Source: Profundibacter amoris (GTDB lineage: Bacteria > Pseudomonadota > Alphaproteobacteria > Rhodobacterales > Rhodobacteraceae). From it: a stretch of DNA of 64,000 nt. The position numbers and the translations under genes are program-made. Position 1 is the first letter of the stretch. Each line of letters starts with the position of its first letter. Shown one piece after another: positions 1-10,232 of this stretch. The stretch covers positions 3,300,001-3,364,000 of the forward strand of contig NZ_CP032125.1 in assembly GCF_003544895.1 (NCBI RefSeq). The letters are read 5' to 3'. A model generated the notes under the pieces. The model had not been told where the DNA came from. It ran no database searches and saw nothing but the letters and a program-made list of their open reading frames with translations.

Positions 1-972
1 GCCGGTGGCGATTTCCTTCACCACCTTGCCGGTCAGCGTGTCGATCACCTGCACGCGGTCATTCAATGGATGGGCGAAATTCACCCAGACATAGCGCCCG
101 TCGGGCCGTGCCACGGCGAACACCGGCTGGCCATAGGTCTGGGTGCGCCCGACTTCTTTCAGGCTGCGGCTGTCAACCCACAGCACCTCGTGATGGCCCA
201 CGGCAGGCAGAACGAAACGGTCACCGGCCAGCGCCCAGCCCTCAAGGTGGGGCATCTTGTAAACCGGCAGTTTGGCTTCGCCCTTGCCGTAATGGGGCAG
301 GATATGTTGCGGGACGGGCGGGTCTTGCCACAGGTCAATCGCGGTCATGCCGTCCTGACCAAACAGGCCGGTGATATAGGTGCGCCCGTCCGGTGTGACC
401 AGCCCGTCATAGGGATTCTTGCCGATGCCGGTCAGCTTGGTCAGCTTCAGTTCATGCGACAGATCGGCAATCCATGTTTCACCGCTGTCCCACATGGTGA
501 ACACAAAGCGTCGGCCCGGAATATCGACCAGCCCGATGGTTTTCGCCCCTGTCGGAATATCGGCCACCAGTTCCAGCGTATCGGCATCAAACACCCGCAC
601 GCCGCCGGGTTCATAGTTGGACACCGCCACCAGCGTGCCGTCATCCGAAATCGCCCCGCCGATGGAATTGCCCGACTGGATCACGCGGTTAACGATGCTT
701 TGCGTCAAAATATCGACCTTTGTCAGCCCGCCGTCACGGCCAAAGACATAGGCGAACCGTTCATCTGGCGAATAGACAAGGCTGGCGTGACTCAGATCGC
801 CCAGCCCTTCGATCCGGCCAATCGCGGCGTGTTCAGACCGGTCGATCACCACAAGCGACCCCGTCGCACGCTCCACGATCAGCCCCAGATCGCCGGTGGC
901 TTTGTAGACCGTTTCTGCAAAGACAGGCAGGGCGACAAGCAGGGTGATCAGCAGGGCAAACAGACGTTTCAT
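1..972 (-). CDS. nirF: NirF, heme d1 biosynthesis protein (3' end cut by window edge)
   Basis: The frame is open from an ATG at 972 to the left edge, giving 324 codons; family members are near 390-400 residues, so the C-terminus lies outside the window. The first residues (MKRLFALLITLLVALPVFA) form a clear Sec signal peptide, so the protein is periplasmic. It continues with a beta-propeller-like sequence including SHASLVYSPDERFAYVFGRD and GGAISDDGTLVAVSNY, typical of NirF, a periplasmic heme-d1 maturation factor related to the d1 domain of NirS. The ATG overlaps the nirC stop by 4 bp, so the two are translationally coupled. Gene order nirS-E-C-F supports the call. An NirN-like d1 protein is the alternative but less likely without a cytochrome c domain. 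Confidence 0.9.
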   Translation of the reverse strand, partial: MKRLFALLITLLVALPVFAETVYKATGDLGLIVERATGSLVVIDRSEHAAIGRIEGLGDLSHASLVYSPDERFAYVFGRDGGLTKVDILTQSIVNRVIQSGNSIGGAISDDGTLVAVSNYEPGGVRVFDADTLELVADIPTGAKTIGLVDIPGRRFVFTMWDSGETWIADLSHELKLTKLTGIGKNPYDGLVTPDGRTYITGLFGQDGMTAIDLWQDPPVPQHILPHYGKGEAKLPVYKMPHLEGWALAGDRFVLPAVGHHEVLWVDSRSLKEVGRTQTYGQPVFAVARPDGRYVWVNFAHPLNDRVQVIDTLTGKVVKEIATG

Positions 973-1277
973 TCTTCGGTGTCCTCCAACAGGTATTGGG
1001 CAATCCAGTTGATATCCTGATCGGTCAGCAAAGGCCCCCATGGCGGCATGGCTGTATCGGGGATGCCGTCCTTGATGATCTGCGCCAGCCCTTCGGCATC
1101 ACGCCCTTCCAGCGTTTGCGCACGGATGTCGGGGCCAAGCCCGCCCTTGCGGGTCATGCCGTGGCAGGCGCCGCAATCCTGTTCGACCAGATGGCGCAAT
1201 TCGGCCGCGCGGGGGGCGGATACCTCGCCTGCGCTGGCGGTTGTGGCCAGTATCAAAAACAGCAGCAGGCTACGCAT
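969..1277 (-). CDS. nirC: NirC-type c55x cytochrome
   Basis: Small periplasmic monoheme cytochrome c of 102 residues. A signal peptide (MRSLLLFLILATTASA) is followed by one heme site CGACH (Cys35, Cys38, His39) and a C-terminal MPPWGPLLTD segment whose Met is a plausible axial ligand. A longer in-frame reading is possible upstream, but only the ATG at 1277 puts the signal peptide at the N-terminus; it overlaps the 3' end of nirE by 8 bp. NirC proteins donate electrons to, or help mature, cytochrome cd1 in denitrifiers; the exact role is not settled. It is coupled to nirF by a 4-bp overlap. Confidence 0.9.
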   Translation of the reverse strand: MRSLLLFLILATTASAGEVSAPRAAELRHLVEQDCGACHGMTRKGGLGPDIRAQTLEGRDAEGLAQIIKDGIPDTAMPPWGPLLTDQDINWIAQYLLEDTEE

Positions 1278-2052
1278 GGGCGGCCTCGGCTGGTTGATAT
1301 CGGGTTGCCAGCGATACAGCCCTCTCGGGCCGAAGCGAAACGACCTGACCAATGATGAACAGCATCGGGGCTGGCATATCAGCCTGCCTGATCCTGTGTT
1401 CAACCTGCCCCAGATCGGTAACGAGGCGGGTTTCACTTGGGGTGGTGGCCGATGAAATGGCCATCACGGGCGTATCGGGGGACAGGCCGAACAGCATCAG
1501 GTTATGGCTGATCTCGGCAATATTCGCGGCCCCCATATAGACCACCAATGTGCTGCCGGCATCCGCAAGGCTGGACCAGTCCAGATCAAGCGGCTTGTCC
1601 TTGGCGCGGTGGCCGGTAACATAGCGCACACTGTCGGCCACGCCGCGATGGGTCAGCGGAATTCCGGCGGTGGCAGACGCACCCTGCGCCGCCGTAATGC
1701 CGGGCACATATTCGACAGGAATGCCTTGGGCGCGCAGATAGGCGGCCTCTTCCGAGCCGCGCCCGAATATCAGCGGATCGCCGCCTTTCAGACGCACGAC
1801 CATACGGCCCGCAAGCGCCTGTTCGGCCAGAATTTCATTGATACGGTCCTGCGGGACCGTGTGGTGTTTCGGGGCCTTCCCGACCGAGATCAACGATGCC
1901 CCATCCGGCACCAGCGCCATGATTTCCTTTGACACCAGCCTGTCGTAAACCACCACATCCGCCGCCCGGATCAGGCGCAGCGCTTTGATGGTCAACAGGT
2001 CGGGGTCACCCGGCCCTGCGCCAACCAGATAGACAGTTGCAGGTAATGACAT
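1270..2052 (-). CDS. nirE: NirE, uroporphyrinogen-III C-methyltransferase for heme d1
   Basis: 260 residues, the usual size for a single-domain SUMT. The N-terminal VGAGPGDPDLLTIKA glycine-rich motif and the RLKGGDPLIFGRG motif are signatures of SAM-dependent uroporphyrinogen-III methylases, which make precorrin-2 by methylating C2 and C7. Placement directly after nirS and before nirC/nirF marks it as the denitrification paralogue (NirE) feeding heme d1 synthesis, rather than CobA or CysG; sequence alone does not separate these well. No other precorrin-2-forming enzyme is visible in this window, so it might also supply the cob cluster near 60 kb, but that is speculation. Confidence 0.92.
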   Translation of the reverse strand: MSLPATVYLVGAGPGDPDLLTIKALRLIRAADVVVYDRLVSKEIMALVPDGASLISVGKAPKHHTVPQDRINEILAEQALAGRMVVRLKGGDPLIFGRGSEEAAYLRAQGIPVEYVPGITAAQGASATAGIPLTHRGVADSVRYVTGHRAKDKPLDLDWSSLADAGSTLVVYMGAANIAEISHNLMLFGLSPDTPVMAISSATTPSETRLVTDLGQVEHRIRQADMPAPMLFIIGQVVSLRPERAVSLATRYQPAEAAHA

Positions 2053-2094
2053 GCGCGCGCTCCGCTCTTGAAAGGCTGTGAATAACCAAGAGGG

Positions 2095-2119
2095 GGAGGG
2101 GGCCGTTACAGCCCCCTCC
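2095..2119 (-). other. Intercistronic hairpin between nirS and nirE
   Basis: Perfect 9-bp inverted repeat (GGAGGGGGC / GCCCCCTCC, 7-nt loop) 8 bp beyond the nirS stop. There is no U-run after it on the nirS transcript, so it is more likely a 3'-end stabiliser or partial processing site than a full terminator. It would allow more NirS than heme-d1 enzymes from one mRNA; that role is inferred. Confidence 0.6.
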
Positions 2120-2127
2120 GACAGTGT

Positions 2128-3849
<1,722 letters not shown>

Positions 3850-3926
3850 CTAGTCCTCCATAGAGTCCGAAAGAAATTCAGCTGGTGAGGCACGTTTGGA
3901 TTTAACTGATTCTCCCCACTTTTGCC

Positions 3927-3940
3927 TTGACTTTTGTCAA
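3927..3940. promoter_or_regulatory. FNR/NNR-type box between nirS and norC
   Basis: Perfect palindrome TTGAC-TTTT-GTCAA in the 158-bp divergent gap. It matches the TTGNC-N4-GNCAA half-site pattern used by Crp/Fnr regulators of denitrification. Its centre (3933.5) is 71 bp from the norC ATG and 87 bp from the nirS ATG. Weak -10-like hexamers occur about 30 bp away on both sides, so a single dimer could activate both operons. The likely partner is the Dnr-like regulator at 9425-10129 or a distant FnrL. Confidence 0.8.
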
Positions 3941-4004
3941 GGACAATTCCTGAAAACTCACTCACATTCCCGTTACCCTCAACGACTCCGCAAAGGAGGA
4001 CGCA

Positions 4005-4457
4005 ATGCGTGAAGTCATGACCAAAAGCATGGCCCGGAACATATTTTATGGCGGGTCCCTGTTTTTCCTAGTTATCTTTCTGCTGCTGACATACCAGAGC
4101 CGCAGATACATTATCACCGAATCAACCAACGCCGAGACGCTGACAGCCAGCGTGGCGGCAGGCAAACGGGTGTGGGAGCGTAAAGCCTGCATTGATTGCC
4201 ACACAATTCTGGGCGAAGGCGCCTATTTCGCACCCGAGCTGGGCAATGTAATGACCCGCTGGGGTGTTCAGGATGATCCTGAAGATGCCTTTGATACCCT
4301 CAAGGGCTGGATGGAATCCCAACCCTCGGGCGTCGAAGGTCGCCGCCAGATGCCACAATTCAATCTGACCGATGAAGAGATCCGCAACCTGAGCGATTTC
4401 CTGCTGTGGACTAACACCATCGACACGCAGGGCTGGCCGCCCACGGACGCAGGTTGA
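4005..4457 (+). CDS. norC: Nitric oxide reductase subunit C
   Basis: 150 residues, usual NorC length. One N-terminal membrane anchor (about residues 12-30) is followed by a periplasmic monoheme cytochrome c domain with CIDCH (Cys62, Cys65, His66) and a downstream RRQMPQF Met ligand candidate. NorC takes electrons from cytochrome c or azurin-type donors and passes them to NorB. The ATG is preceded by a strong AAGGAGG ribosome site. First gene of norCBQDEF, with norB starting 15 bp downstream. Confidence 0.96.
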   Translation: MREVMTKSMARNIFYGGSLFFLVIFLLLTYQSRRYIITESTNAETLTASVAAGKRVWERKACIDCHTILGEGAYFAPELGNVMTRWGVQDDPEDAFDTLKGWMESQPSGVEGRRQMPQFNLTDEEIRNLSDFLLWTNTIDTQGWPPTDAG

Positions 4458-4472
4458 GGAAAGGATGAACCG

Positions 4473-5840
4473 ATGAAATATCAAACTCAAAAAATCGCTC
4501 TGGTCTATTTCCTCGTCGCGATGGCGCTGTTTCTGGTGCAGGTCTCGATGGGGTTATTGGCAGGGTGGATCTATGTTTCGCCAAACACACTGTCGGAACT
4601 GATGCCGTTTAACATTATCCGCATGTTGCACACCAACTCATTGGTGGTGTGGCTGCTGACCGGCTTTTTCGGCGCGGCCTACTTTATCATTCCGGAAGAA
4701 AGCGAAAACGAAATTTATTCGCCGAAACTGGCCTATTTGCAGCTGTTAATTCTGGTGCTGGGCACAACCGGCGTTGTGCTGACCTATACCTTCAACCTGT
4801 TTGAAGGCAACTGGCTGCTGGGCAAAGAGGGGCGCGAGTTCCTTGAGCAACCGATCTGGGTCAAAGTCGGCATCGTGGTTGCCGCGCTGATCTTCTTGTT
4901 CAATGTCACCATGACAGTGCTGAAGGGCAAAAAAACCGCGATCAGCAACATCCTGCTGCTGGGCCTTTGGGCGCTGGCACTGTTGTTCCTGTTCGCCTTC
5001 TACAACCCTGAAAACCTGGCGCTCGACAAGGAATACTGGTGGTATGTGATCCACCTGTGGGTCGAAGGTGTGTGGGAACTGATCATGGCCTCGATTCTGG
5101 CCTTCCTGATGCTGAAACTGACCGGTGTTGACCGCGAAGTGGTCGAAAAGTGGCTGTACATCATCGTTGCTACCGCGCTGTTCTCGGGCCTGCTGGGCAC
5201 AGGACACCACTACTACTGGATCGGTACACCCGGTTACTGGCAGTGGATCGGCTCGATCTTCTCGTCGCTGGAAATCATCCCGTTCTTTGCCATGATGAGC
5301 TTTGCTTTCATCATGGTCTGGAAAGGCCGTCGTGACCACCCGAACAAAGCCGCTTTGCTTTGGTCGCTGGGGTGTGCGGTGCTGGCGTTCTTTGGCGCCG
5401 GTGTATGGGGCTTCCTGCATACGTTGCACGGGGTGAACTACTATACCCACGGCACGCAGATCACAGCCGCCCACGGTCACCTTGCCTTCTTTGGTGCCTA
5501 TGTGGCCCTGAACCTTGCGATGTTCACCTATGCCATGCCGATCCTGCTGAAGCGCGATCCGTATAATCAGGTGATCAACATGGCATCGTTCTGGCTGATG
5601 TCGGGCGGCATGGTGTTCATGACTTTCTCGCTGACTTTCGCGGGCACTGTGCAATCGCACATGCAGCGGGTTGTCGGTGATTACTTTATGGACGTTCAGG
5701 ATACGCTGGCCGTGTTCTACTGGATGCGCTTCGGGTCCGGTGTTGCCGTGGTTCTGGGCGTGTTGCTGTATCTTTACGCGGTGCTTGTGCCGCGCAGGGA
5801 AATCATCAGCAGTGGCGCCGATGCCACCCCGGCGGAGTAA
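4473..5840 (+). CDS. norB: Nitric oxide reductase subunit B (catalytic)
   Basis: 455 residues with about 12 membrane segments, a heme-copper-oxidase relative that reduces two NO to N2O in the inner membrane. The metal ligands are visible: His53 and His336 suited to low-spin heme b, His334 for heme b3, and His194, His245 and His246 for the non-heme iron FeB, with Glu198 and Glu202 nearby. Spacing agrees with Pseudomonas NorB. It lacks a fused quinol-oxidising N-terminal extension, so this is the cytochrome-c-dependent cNor type, as the norC partner implies. norQ follows 6 bp downstream. Confidence 0.97.
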   Translation: MKYQTQKIALVYFLVAMALFLVQVSMGLLAGWIYVSPNTLSELMPFNIIRMLHTNSLVVWLLTGFFGAAYFIIPEESENEIYSPKLAYLQLLILVLGTTGVVLTYTFNLFEGNWLLGKEGREFLEQPIWVKVGIVVAALIFLFNVTMTVLKGKKTAISNILLLGLWALALLFLFAFYNPENLALDKEYWWYVIHLWVEGVWELIMASILAFLMLKLTGVDREVVEKWLYIIVATALFSGLLGTGHHYYWIGTPGYWQWIGSIFSSLEIIPFFAMMSFAFIMVWKGRRDHPNKAALLWSLGCAVLAFFGAGVWGFLHTLHGVNYYTHGTQITAAHGHLAFFGAYVALNLAMFTYAMPILLKRDPYNQVINMASFWLMSGGMVFMTFSLTFAGTVQSHMQRVVGDYFMDVQDTLAVFYWMRFGSGVAVVLGVLLYLYAVLVPRREIISSGADATPAE

Positions 5841-5846
5841 CCGCTG

Positions 5847-6653
5847 ATGGATGGCACACAAAAACTGAAGGGGGCGGCAGATGCCCCCTTCTACCTGCCC
5901 CAGGCGGACGAGTGCGAGATTTTCCGCGCCGCCCACGCCAACAGCCTGCCCTTGCTGCTAAAGGGGCCGACCGGCTGTGGCAAAACCCGTTTCGTGGCCC
6001 ATATGGCCGCCGAACTGGACCGGCCGCTGTATACCGTGGCCTGTCACGATGACCTTTCCGCCGCCGACCTGATTGGCCGCTACCTGCTGAAGGGGGGCGA
6101 AACCGTCTGGGTCGATGGCCCGCTGACCCGCGCCGTGCGCGAAGGGGCGATTTGTTACCTCGACGAAGTGGTCGAGGCCCGCAAGGACGTAACCGTGGTG
6201 TTGCACCCGCTGACCGACGATCGGCGCATCCTGCCGATCGACCGCACCAGCGAAGAGATCGAGGCCGCCGACGGCTTTATGCTGGTCGCCTCCTACAACC
6301 CCGGTTACCAGAATATTCTGAAAACCCTGAAGCCCTCGACCCGCCAGCGGTTCCTGTCGGTGGAATTCGATTTCCCCACGCCCGAACTGGAGGTCGAAGT
6401 GGTGATGCGCGAAAGCGGTCTGGACAAGGACCGCGTGCAGGGGCTGGTGCGTCTGGCCGGCAAGCTGCGCGCGCTAAAGGGGCAGGATCTGGAAGAAGGC
6501 GTTTCAACCCGCCTGATCGTTTACGCCGCCACGCTGATCCATCAAGGCATGCCTTTGGAGCGTGCCGTGCTGGCCGCAATGATTGAACCGTTAACAGATG
6601 AAGAGGATGTGAAACGTGGGCTCCTAGACCTTGTAACTGCCGTCTTCGGGTGA
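5847..6653 (+). CDS. norQ: NorQ, MoxR-type AAA+ ATPase for NO reductase activation
   Basis: 268 residues. Walker A GPTGCGKT at residues 40-47, Walker B around CYLDEV, and sensor region ASYNPGYQ identify a MoxR/NorQ AAA+ ATPase. With NorD it inserts or activates the non-heme iron centre of NorB, as shown for Paracoccus-type systems. Cytoplasmic, no membrane segment. Lies 6 bp after norB and 8 bp before the preferred norD start, so the complex is presumably made in fixed proportion. CbbQ is the nearest paralogue, excluded by context. Confidence 0.94.
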   Translation: MDGTQKLKGAADAPFYLPQADECEIFRAAHANSLPLLLKGPTGCGKTRFVAHMAAELDRPLYTVACHDDLSAADLIGRYLLKGGETVWVDGPLTRAVREGAICYLDEVVEARKDVTVVLHPLTDDRRILPIDRTSEEIEAADGFMLVASYNPGYQNILKTLKPSTRQRFLSVEFDFPTPELEVEVVMRESGLDKDRVQGLVRLAGKLRALKGQDLEEGVSTRLIVYAATLIHQGMPLERAVLAAMIEPLTDEEDVKRGLLDLVTAVFG

Positions 6654-6661
6654 GGCATGGC

Positions 6662-8581
6662 ATGACCAAGGTTGAACTGGATCCGTGGGAACCCGAAGAA
6701 ACAGTCGGGAAACTATGGCATTCCTTCGCCAGCCGTCTTGATGCGCCAATTCAGCATCAGGGGGCCACGGTCAACCTCTCCGAGGTTGAGGGGCGGCTGG
6801 CAATCTTTTTTCGCGGGCTGGGGGGCGATCCTTCGGTCGAAATCAGGCCGGTTGCGGTTGAAATCAGCCGCCACCGCCTGTCGTTTCGCCGCCGTCTGGG
6901 CACCGATGCGGAACGTATCGCCCATGCCACATTTGACGGCGAGGCCCTGAGGCTGCCCGACAGCATCGCCCATTTTCCCAGCCGCGAAGCCAACGCCGCA
7001 CTCTATCTATGGCTGACCGCCTGTGCTGCCCATGCACCGGCGCGGCGCGATGATCCCGATCCCTTGCATGCCGATCTTCTGGCAATTTCCGCCGCCCGTG
7101 AAATGACGCAGGCCACGCTGGAACAGGCCCCCGGCCTGCGCCCGCTTTATTCCGCGCTGTGCCAGTTTGCCCTGCACAGCCGCAACCGCCCCAATCTGCC
7201 CGCCCGCGAGGCCGAGGTCGAAACCTTGATCCGCCATCTGCTGGGCGAAGATAACACGCCTGCCCTGCTATCCGCACTGGATGATCCGGCAACCGTCACC
7301 GCCCCGCGCGGCTACCGCCCGTTCCACCCCGTGCCGCTGTGGCCCGCCCTGCGCGCCGTCGAATTCAGCGCCCCGAGCGAGGCCGAGACCCGCGCCACCG
7401 ATGGCCGCCCGCCCGAAGAAGGCAGCGAGGTGGTGAAAAAGGCCAAGCGCCACAAGGCGGATCAGGCCGAACGCAAAGACAGCCTGACCCTGTTCAATTT
7501 CGAAACCATCCTGTCATGGGCCGAATTCCTGAACCTGAACCGCAAGGTCGAGGACGACGAATACGACAACGCCAAAAAGGCCGCCGATGATCAGGACGAA
7601 ATCGGGCTGGGGCAGATATCCAAAGCCCCCGCAACCCGCCTGAAACTGCACATTGATCTGGCGCCCGAGGACGTGGACCGCGAACGGCTGTCCGGCGTGT
7701 CCACCTATCCCGAATGGGAGGTTCGCAGCAAATCCTACCTGCCCGACCACACCCGCGTTCTGGCCAGTCGCGCCGACATAACCGAAGAAATTCCGTCCTT
7801 TCGCACCGATCCAAAAGCCATGCGCCGCATCCGCGCCGTAAAACGCCAGTTCGAGGCGTTGCAACCGGGCCGGATATACCTGCACGGCCAGCCGGATGGC
7901 GAGGAACTGGATATGGACGCCGCCGTGCGTTCCTATTCCGACCTGCACGCCTATGGCGAAGGCACCGACCGCATCTGGCGCCAGTCCCGCCCGCAGAGGC
8001 GGGACCTCGCGGTGTCGATCCTGCTGGATATTTCCCGCTCGACCGAAAGTGCCGTGACGGGGCGCGCCGTGATTGATATCGAGCGCGAGGCACTGGCCGC
8101 GCTGGCATGGGGGCTGGACGCTTGCGGCGACGATTTCGCCATCCATGCCTTTTCATCACTGAAACGCGATCGGGTCTATATGCTGTCCTGCAAGGAATTC
8201 GGCGAGCCGATGAACACCGAAGTAGAGGCGCGGATCGGCAGCCTGAAACCCGGGTTTTATACCCGCATGGGGGCCGCCATCCGTCATACCTCGGCCGATC
8301 TGGCCAAACAGGCGAAAAAGAAACGCCTGTTGCTGGTGATCACCGACGGCAAGCCCAACGATCTGGACCATTACGAAGGGCGCCACGGGATCGAAGATAC
8401 CGCCATGGCCATCCGCGAGGCCCGCCGCGCGGGGCATTCGGTTTACGGCATCACGGTCGAGGCACGCGACAAGGCATGGTTCAACCGGATGTTCGGGCAG
8501 GGGGGGTATGCGACCATTGCGCACCCTGACAAGCTGACGCTTGCGCTGCCGGAAATTTACCGTCATCTGGTGGGCGCATGA
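6662..8581 (+). CDS. norD: NorD, von Willebrand factor A protein partner of NorQ
   Basis: About 639 residues. The N-terminus contains EPEETVGKLWH, close to the start of known NorD proteins. A charged central region (KKAKRHKADQAERKD) follows, and the C-terminal ~200 residues are a VWA domain with MIDAS motif DISRST and the second metal site ITDGKPND. NorD binds NorQ and delivers it to NorB. I prefer the ATG at 6662 because GGGTGAGG lies just upstream; a GTG at 6650 overlapping the norQ stop would add four residues. The end overlaps norE by 4 bp. Confidence 0.93.
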   Translation: MTKVELDPWEPEETVGKLWHSFASRLDAPIQHQGATVNLSEVEGRLAIFFRGLGGDPSVEIRPVAVEISRHRLSFRRRLGTDAERIAHATFDGEALRLPDSIAHFPSREANAALYLWLTACAAHAPARRDDPDPLHADLLAISAAREMTQATLEQAPGLRPLYSALCQFALHSRNRPNLPAREAEVETLIRHLLGEDNTPALLSALDDPATVTAPRGYRPFHPVPLWPALRAVEFSAPSEAETRATDGRPPEEGSEVVKKAKRHKADQAERKDSLTLFNFETILSWAEFLNLNRKVEDDEYDNAKKAADDQDEIGLGQISKAPATRLKLHIDLAPEDVDRERLSGVSTYPEWEVRSKSYLPDHTRVLASRADITEEIPSFRTDPKAMRRIRAVKRQFEALQPGRIYLHGQPDGEELDMDAAVRSYSDLHAYGEGTDRIWRQSRPQRRDLAVSILLDISRSTESAVTGRAVIDIEREALAALAWGLDACGDDFAIHAFSSLKRDRVYMLSCKEFGEPMNTEVEARIGSLKPGFYTRMGAAIRHTSADLAKQAKKKRLLLVITDGKPNDLDHYEGRHGIEDTAMAIREARRAGHSVYGITVEARDKAWFNRMFGQGGYATIAHPDKLTLALPEIYRHLVGA

Positions 8582-9135
8582 GCGATATTGAACAACACAG
8601 CGTTCTGGACGAACTGCCCGGCGATCTGATGATCTGGGTGCTGATTGTCAGCGAACTGTTGGTGTTCGGCGCAGGGTTGGCGGCGTTTTTGTCGGTGCGG
8701 ATTATCGACCCCGCCTTGTTTGCTGAATCGCAGGATCACCTGAACCGTGCCGCCGCCGGTGCCAACACCGCCATTCTGGTTACCAGCGGATTTCTGGCCG
8801 CCAAGGCCCTGCGTTTGCGCGAAGCCGCGCAGCGGGCAAAGGCACGGCTGATGCTGGTGATTGCCGCCGTTCTGGGCGTGGCGTTCCTGTGGATCAAAAC
8901 GATTGAATACCGCGCCGATGCGGCGGCGGGGATAGACATCGACACCAACGCCTTTTTCACCTTCTACTATCTGCTGACCGGTTTTCACGCAGCGCATGTG
9001 GTGGCGGGTATCCTGATTCTGCTGTTGGTCGCATGGCGCGACGCCCCCCGCAATATCGAGGTCGGGGCGGCATTTTGGCATATGGTGGATCTGGTCTGGG
9101 TGCTGCTGTTTCCTGTCATTTATCTGCTGAGGTAA
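8578..9135 (+). CDS. norE: NorE, cytochrome oxidase subunit III-like protein
   Basis: 185 residues with five or so membrane segments, of the COX3 family (GDLMIWVLIVSELLVFG near the start, FYYLLTGFHAAHVVAGI and FWHMVDLVWVLLFPVIYLL at the end, the last being the classic subunit III ending). NorE is an accessory factor associated with NO reductase, needed for full activity in some strains, with no redox centre. ATGA overlap with norD indicates coupling. Gene position between norD and norF distinguishes it from a true oxidase subunit III. Confidence 0.92.
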   Translation: MSDIEQHSVLDELPGDLMIWVLIVSELLVFGAGLAAFLSVRIIDPALFAESQDHLNRAAAGANTAILVTSGFLAAKALRLREAAQRAKARLMLVIAAVLGVAFLWIKTIEYRADAAAGIDIDTNAFFTFYYLLTGFHAAHVVAGILILLLVAWRDAPRNIEVGAAFWHMVDLVWVLLFPVIYLLR

Positions 9136-9140
9136 CGGAT

Positions 9141-9428
9141 ATGTTAAACGACAAGCTGATACGCGCATGGATCGCCCTGTTGGTCCTAAGTGCCACCAGC
9201 ACTGCCGTTGCCATTTTCATAGATCGCGGGACAACTGCAAGCGGTGTGGACTGGAGTCCTGTGGTCGCCGGTGTTGTGATCCTGTTGCTGGCCTTGATCA
9301 AAGGGCGGATTATCCTGTCACGTTATCTGGGCCTTGAAACCACCCGCTTTTGGCGGCGCGGGTTCAATACCGCGCTGACACTCTATGCACTGGTGCTATT
9401 GGGCCTGTATCTGGCGCCGATGCTTTAG
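9141..9428 (+). CDS. norF: NorF, small membrane protein of the nor operon
   Basis: 95 residues with three hydrophobic segments (about 9-26, 37-52 and 73-93), resembling the cytochrome c oxidase subunit IV/NorF family. It begins 5 bp after norE; in-frame upstream starts would overlap norE deeply and lack support. The function of NorF is unclear, probably assembly or stability of the NO reductase. The last 4 bp overlap the convergent stop of the Crp-family regulator gene, so there is no room for a terminator between them. Confidence 0.85.
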   Translation: MLNDKLIRAWIALLVLSATSTAVAIFIDRGTTASGVDWSPVVAGVVILLLALIKGRIILSRYLGLETTRFWRRGFNTALTLYALVLLGLYLAPML

Positions 9429-10129
9429 ATCGTCTTGCGCAGGCGCAATTCCTCGTCACCCATCGCAAAAGCATGCAATCCTTCAACGTCGGCAATCGCG
9501 GCGTGGTTCTGACGCACAGTTACGCCCAGTTTACGCAGCTTGGCAAAGGCGCGCGACAGGCTTTCGGGTTTCATTCCCAGCCGACCGGCTATCAGGGATT
9601 TGTCATAGGGCAGGGTAACGGTGCAGGCCCCTTCGCAGACCGGACATAGCCCTACTAGAAACTCGGCCACCCTCTGCGCGCCGGAAAAGGCTTTGATCTG
9701 CTCCAGTTGCAATACAATCGAATGCAGGTGCTGGAACGTCGCGGCCAGCATGGAAACCGCAATCTCGGGATCGCTTTCGATCAGGCCCGTCAAAACCGAG
9801 GTCGGCAGGCTGATGACATGGCTATCTGTCACGGATTCAGCGGCCACCGGATATACCTCGTGACGCAGGGCCAGTGCCTCGCCAAAGCTGTGACCGGCGG
9901 TAAAGACACCGACGACCGCTTCGGCACCATTGGGGGCAATCCGGTACAGTTTTACCCAGCCTTCAATCACGATATAAATGTTGTCCGCAGGATCGCCCTG
10001 AAGGAATATCGTTTCCCCCTGTTTGAAATCCTGCTCGGTTGTATTGGACAGAATCATACTGACCGAGGTCTTCGGCAGGCTGGACAGGAACAGCGATTCC
10101 CGTGCGATTGCTTCTGTTTTCTTATCCAT
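9425..10129 (-). CDS. Crp/Fnr-family regulator, Dnr/NnrR type
   Basis: 234 residues. Residues about 10-125 form the cyclic-nucleotide-binding-like sensor fold, then the dimer helix, then the DNA-binding domain with LIAGRLGMKPESLSRAFAKL, the recognition-helix pattern of Dnr-group regulators. It lacks the N-terminal cysteine cluster that marks FNR. Cys162, Cys165 and Cys169 (CPVCEGAC) lie between the dimer helix and the HTH. Dnr/NnrR proteins sense NO, probably through heme, and activate nir and nor. Adjacency to norF and the box at 3927 support this role. Whether it is best named dnr or nnrR cannot be decided from sequence. Confidence 0.88.
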   Translation of the reverse strand: MDKKTEAIARESLFLSSLPKTSVSMILSNTTEQDFKQGETIFLQGDPADNIYIVIEGWVKLYRIAPNGAEAVVGVFTAGHSFGEALALRHEVYPVAAESVTDSHVISLPTSVLTGLIESDPEIAVSMLAATFQHLHSIVLQLEQIKAFSGAQRVAEFLVGLCPVCEGACTVTLPYDKSLIAGRLGMKPESLSRAFAKLRKLGVTVRQNHAAIADVEGLHAFAMGDEELRLRKTI

Positions 10130-10232
10130 TGTGCCATCCGGATCCGGTTGAAGCTGCGCGTTTCACCCTCCCCTGCATAATAACCGAGTCGTCAGGGGTT
10201 CACTAGACTGAAAACGCATTTTCGGGGTCGGG
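10130..10232. other. Gap between two leftward regulator genes
   Basis: 103 bp upstream of the Crp-family gene and downstream of the TetR gene. I see no FNR box, no clear palindrome and no T-rich hairpin here. Confidence 0.5.

Noticed and set aside
4746-5936. Long minus-strand open frame over norB
   Set aside because: It is an antisense shadow with His/Gln-rich low-information sequence and no ribosome site; norB on the plus strand is certain.
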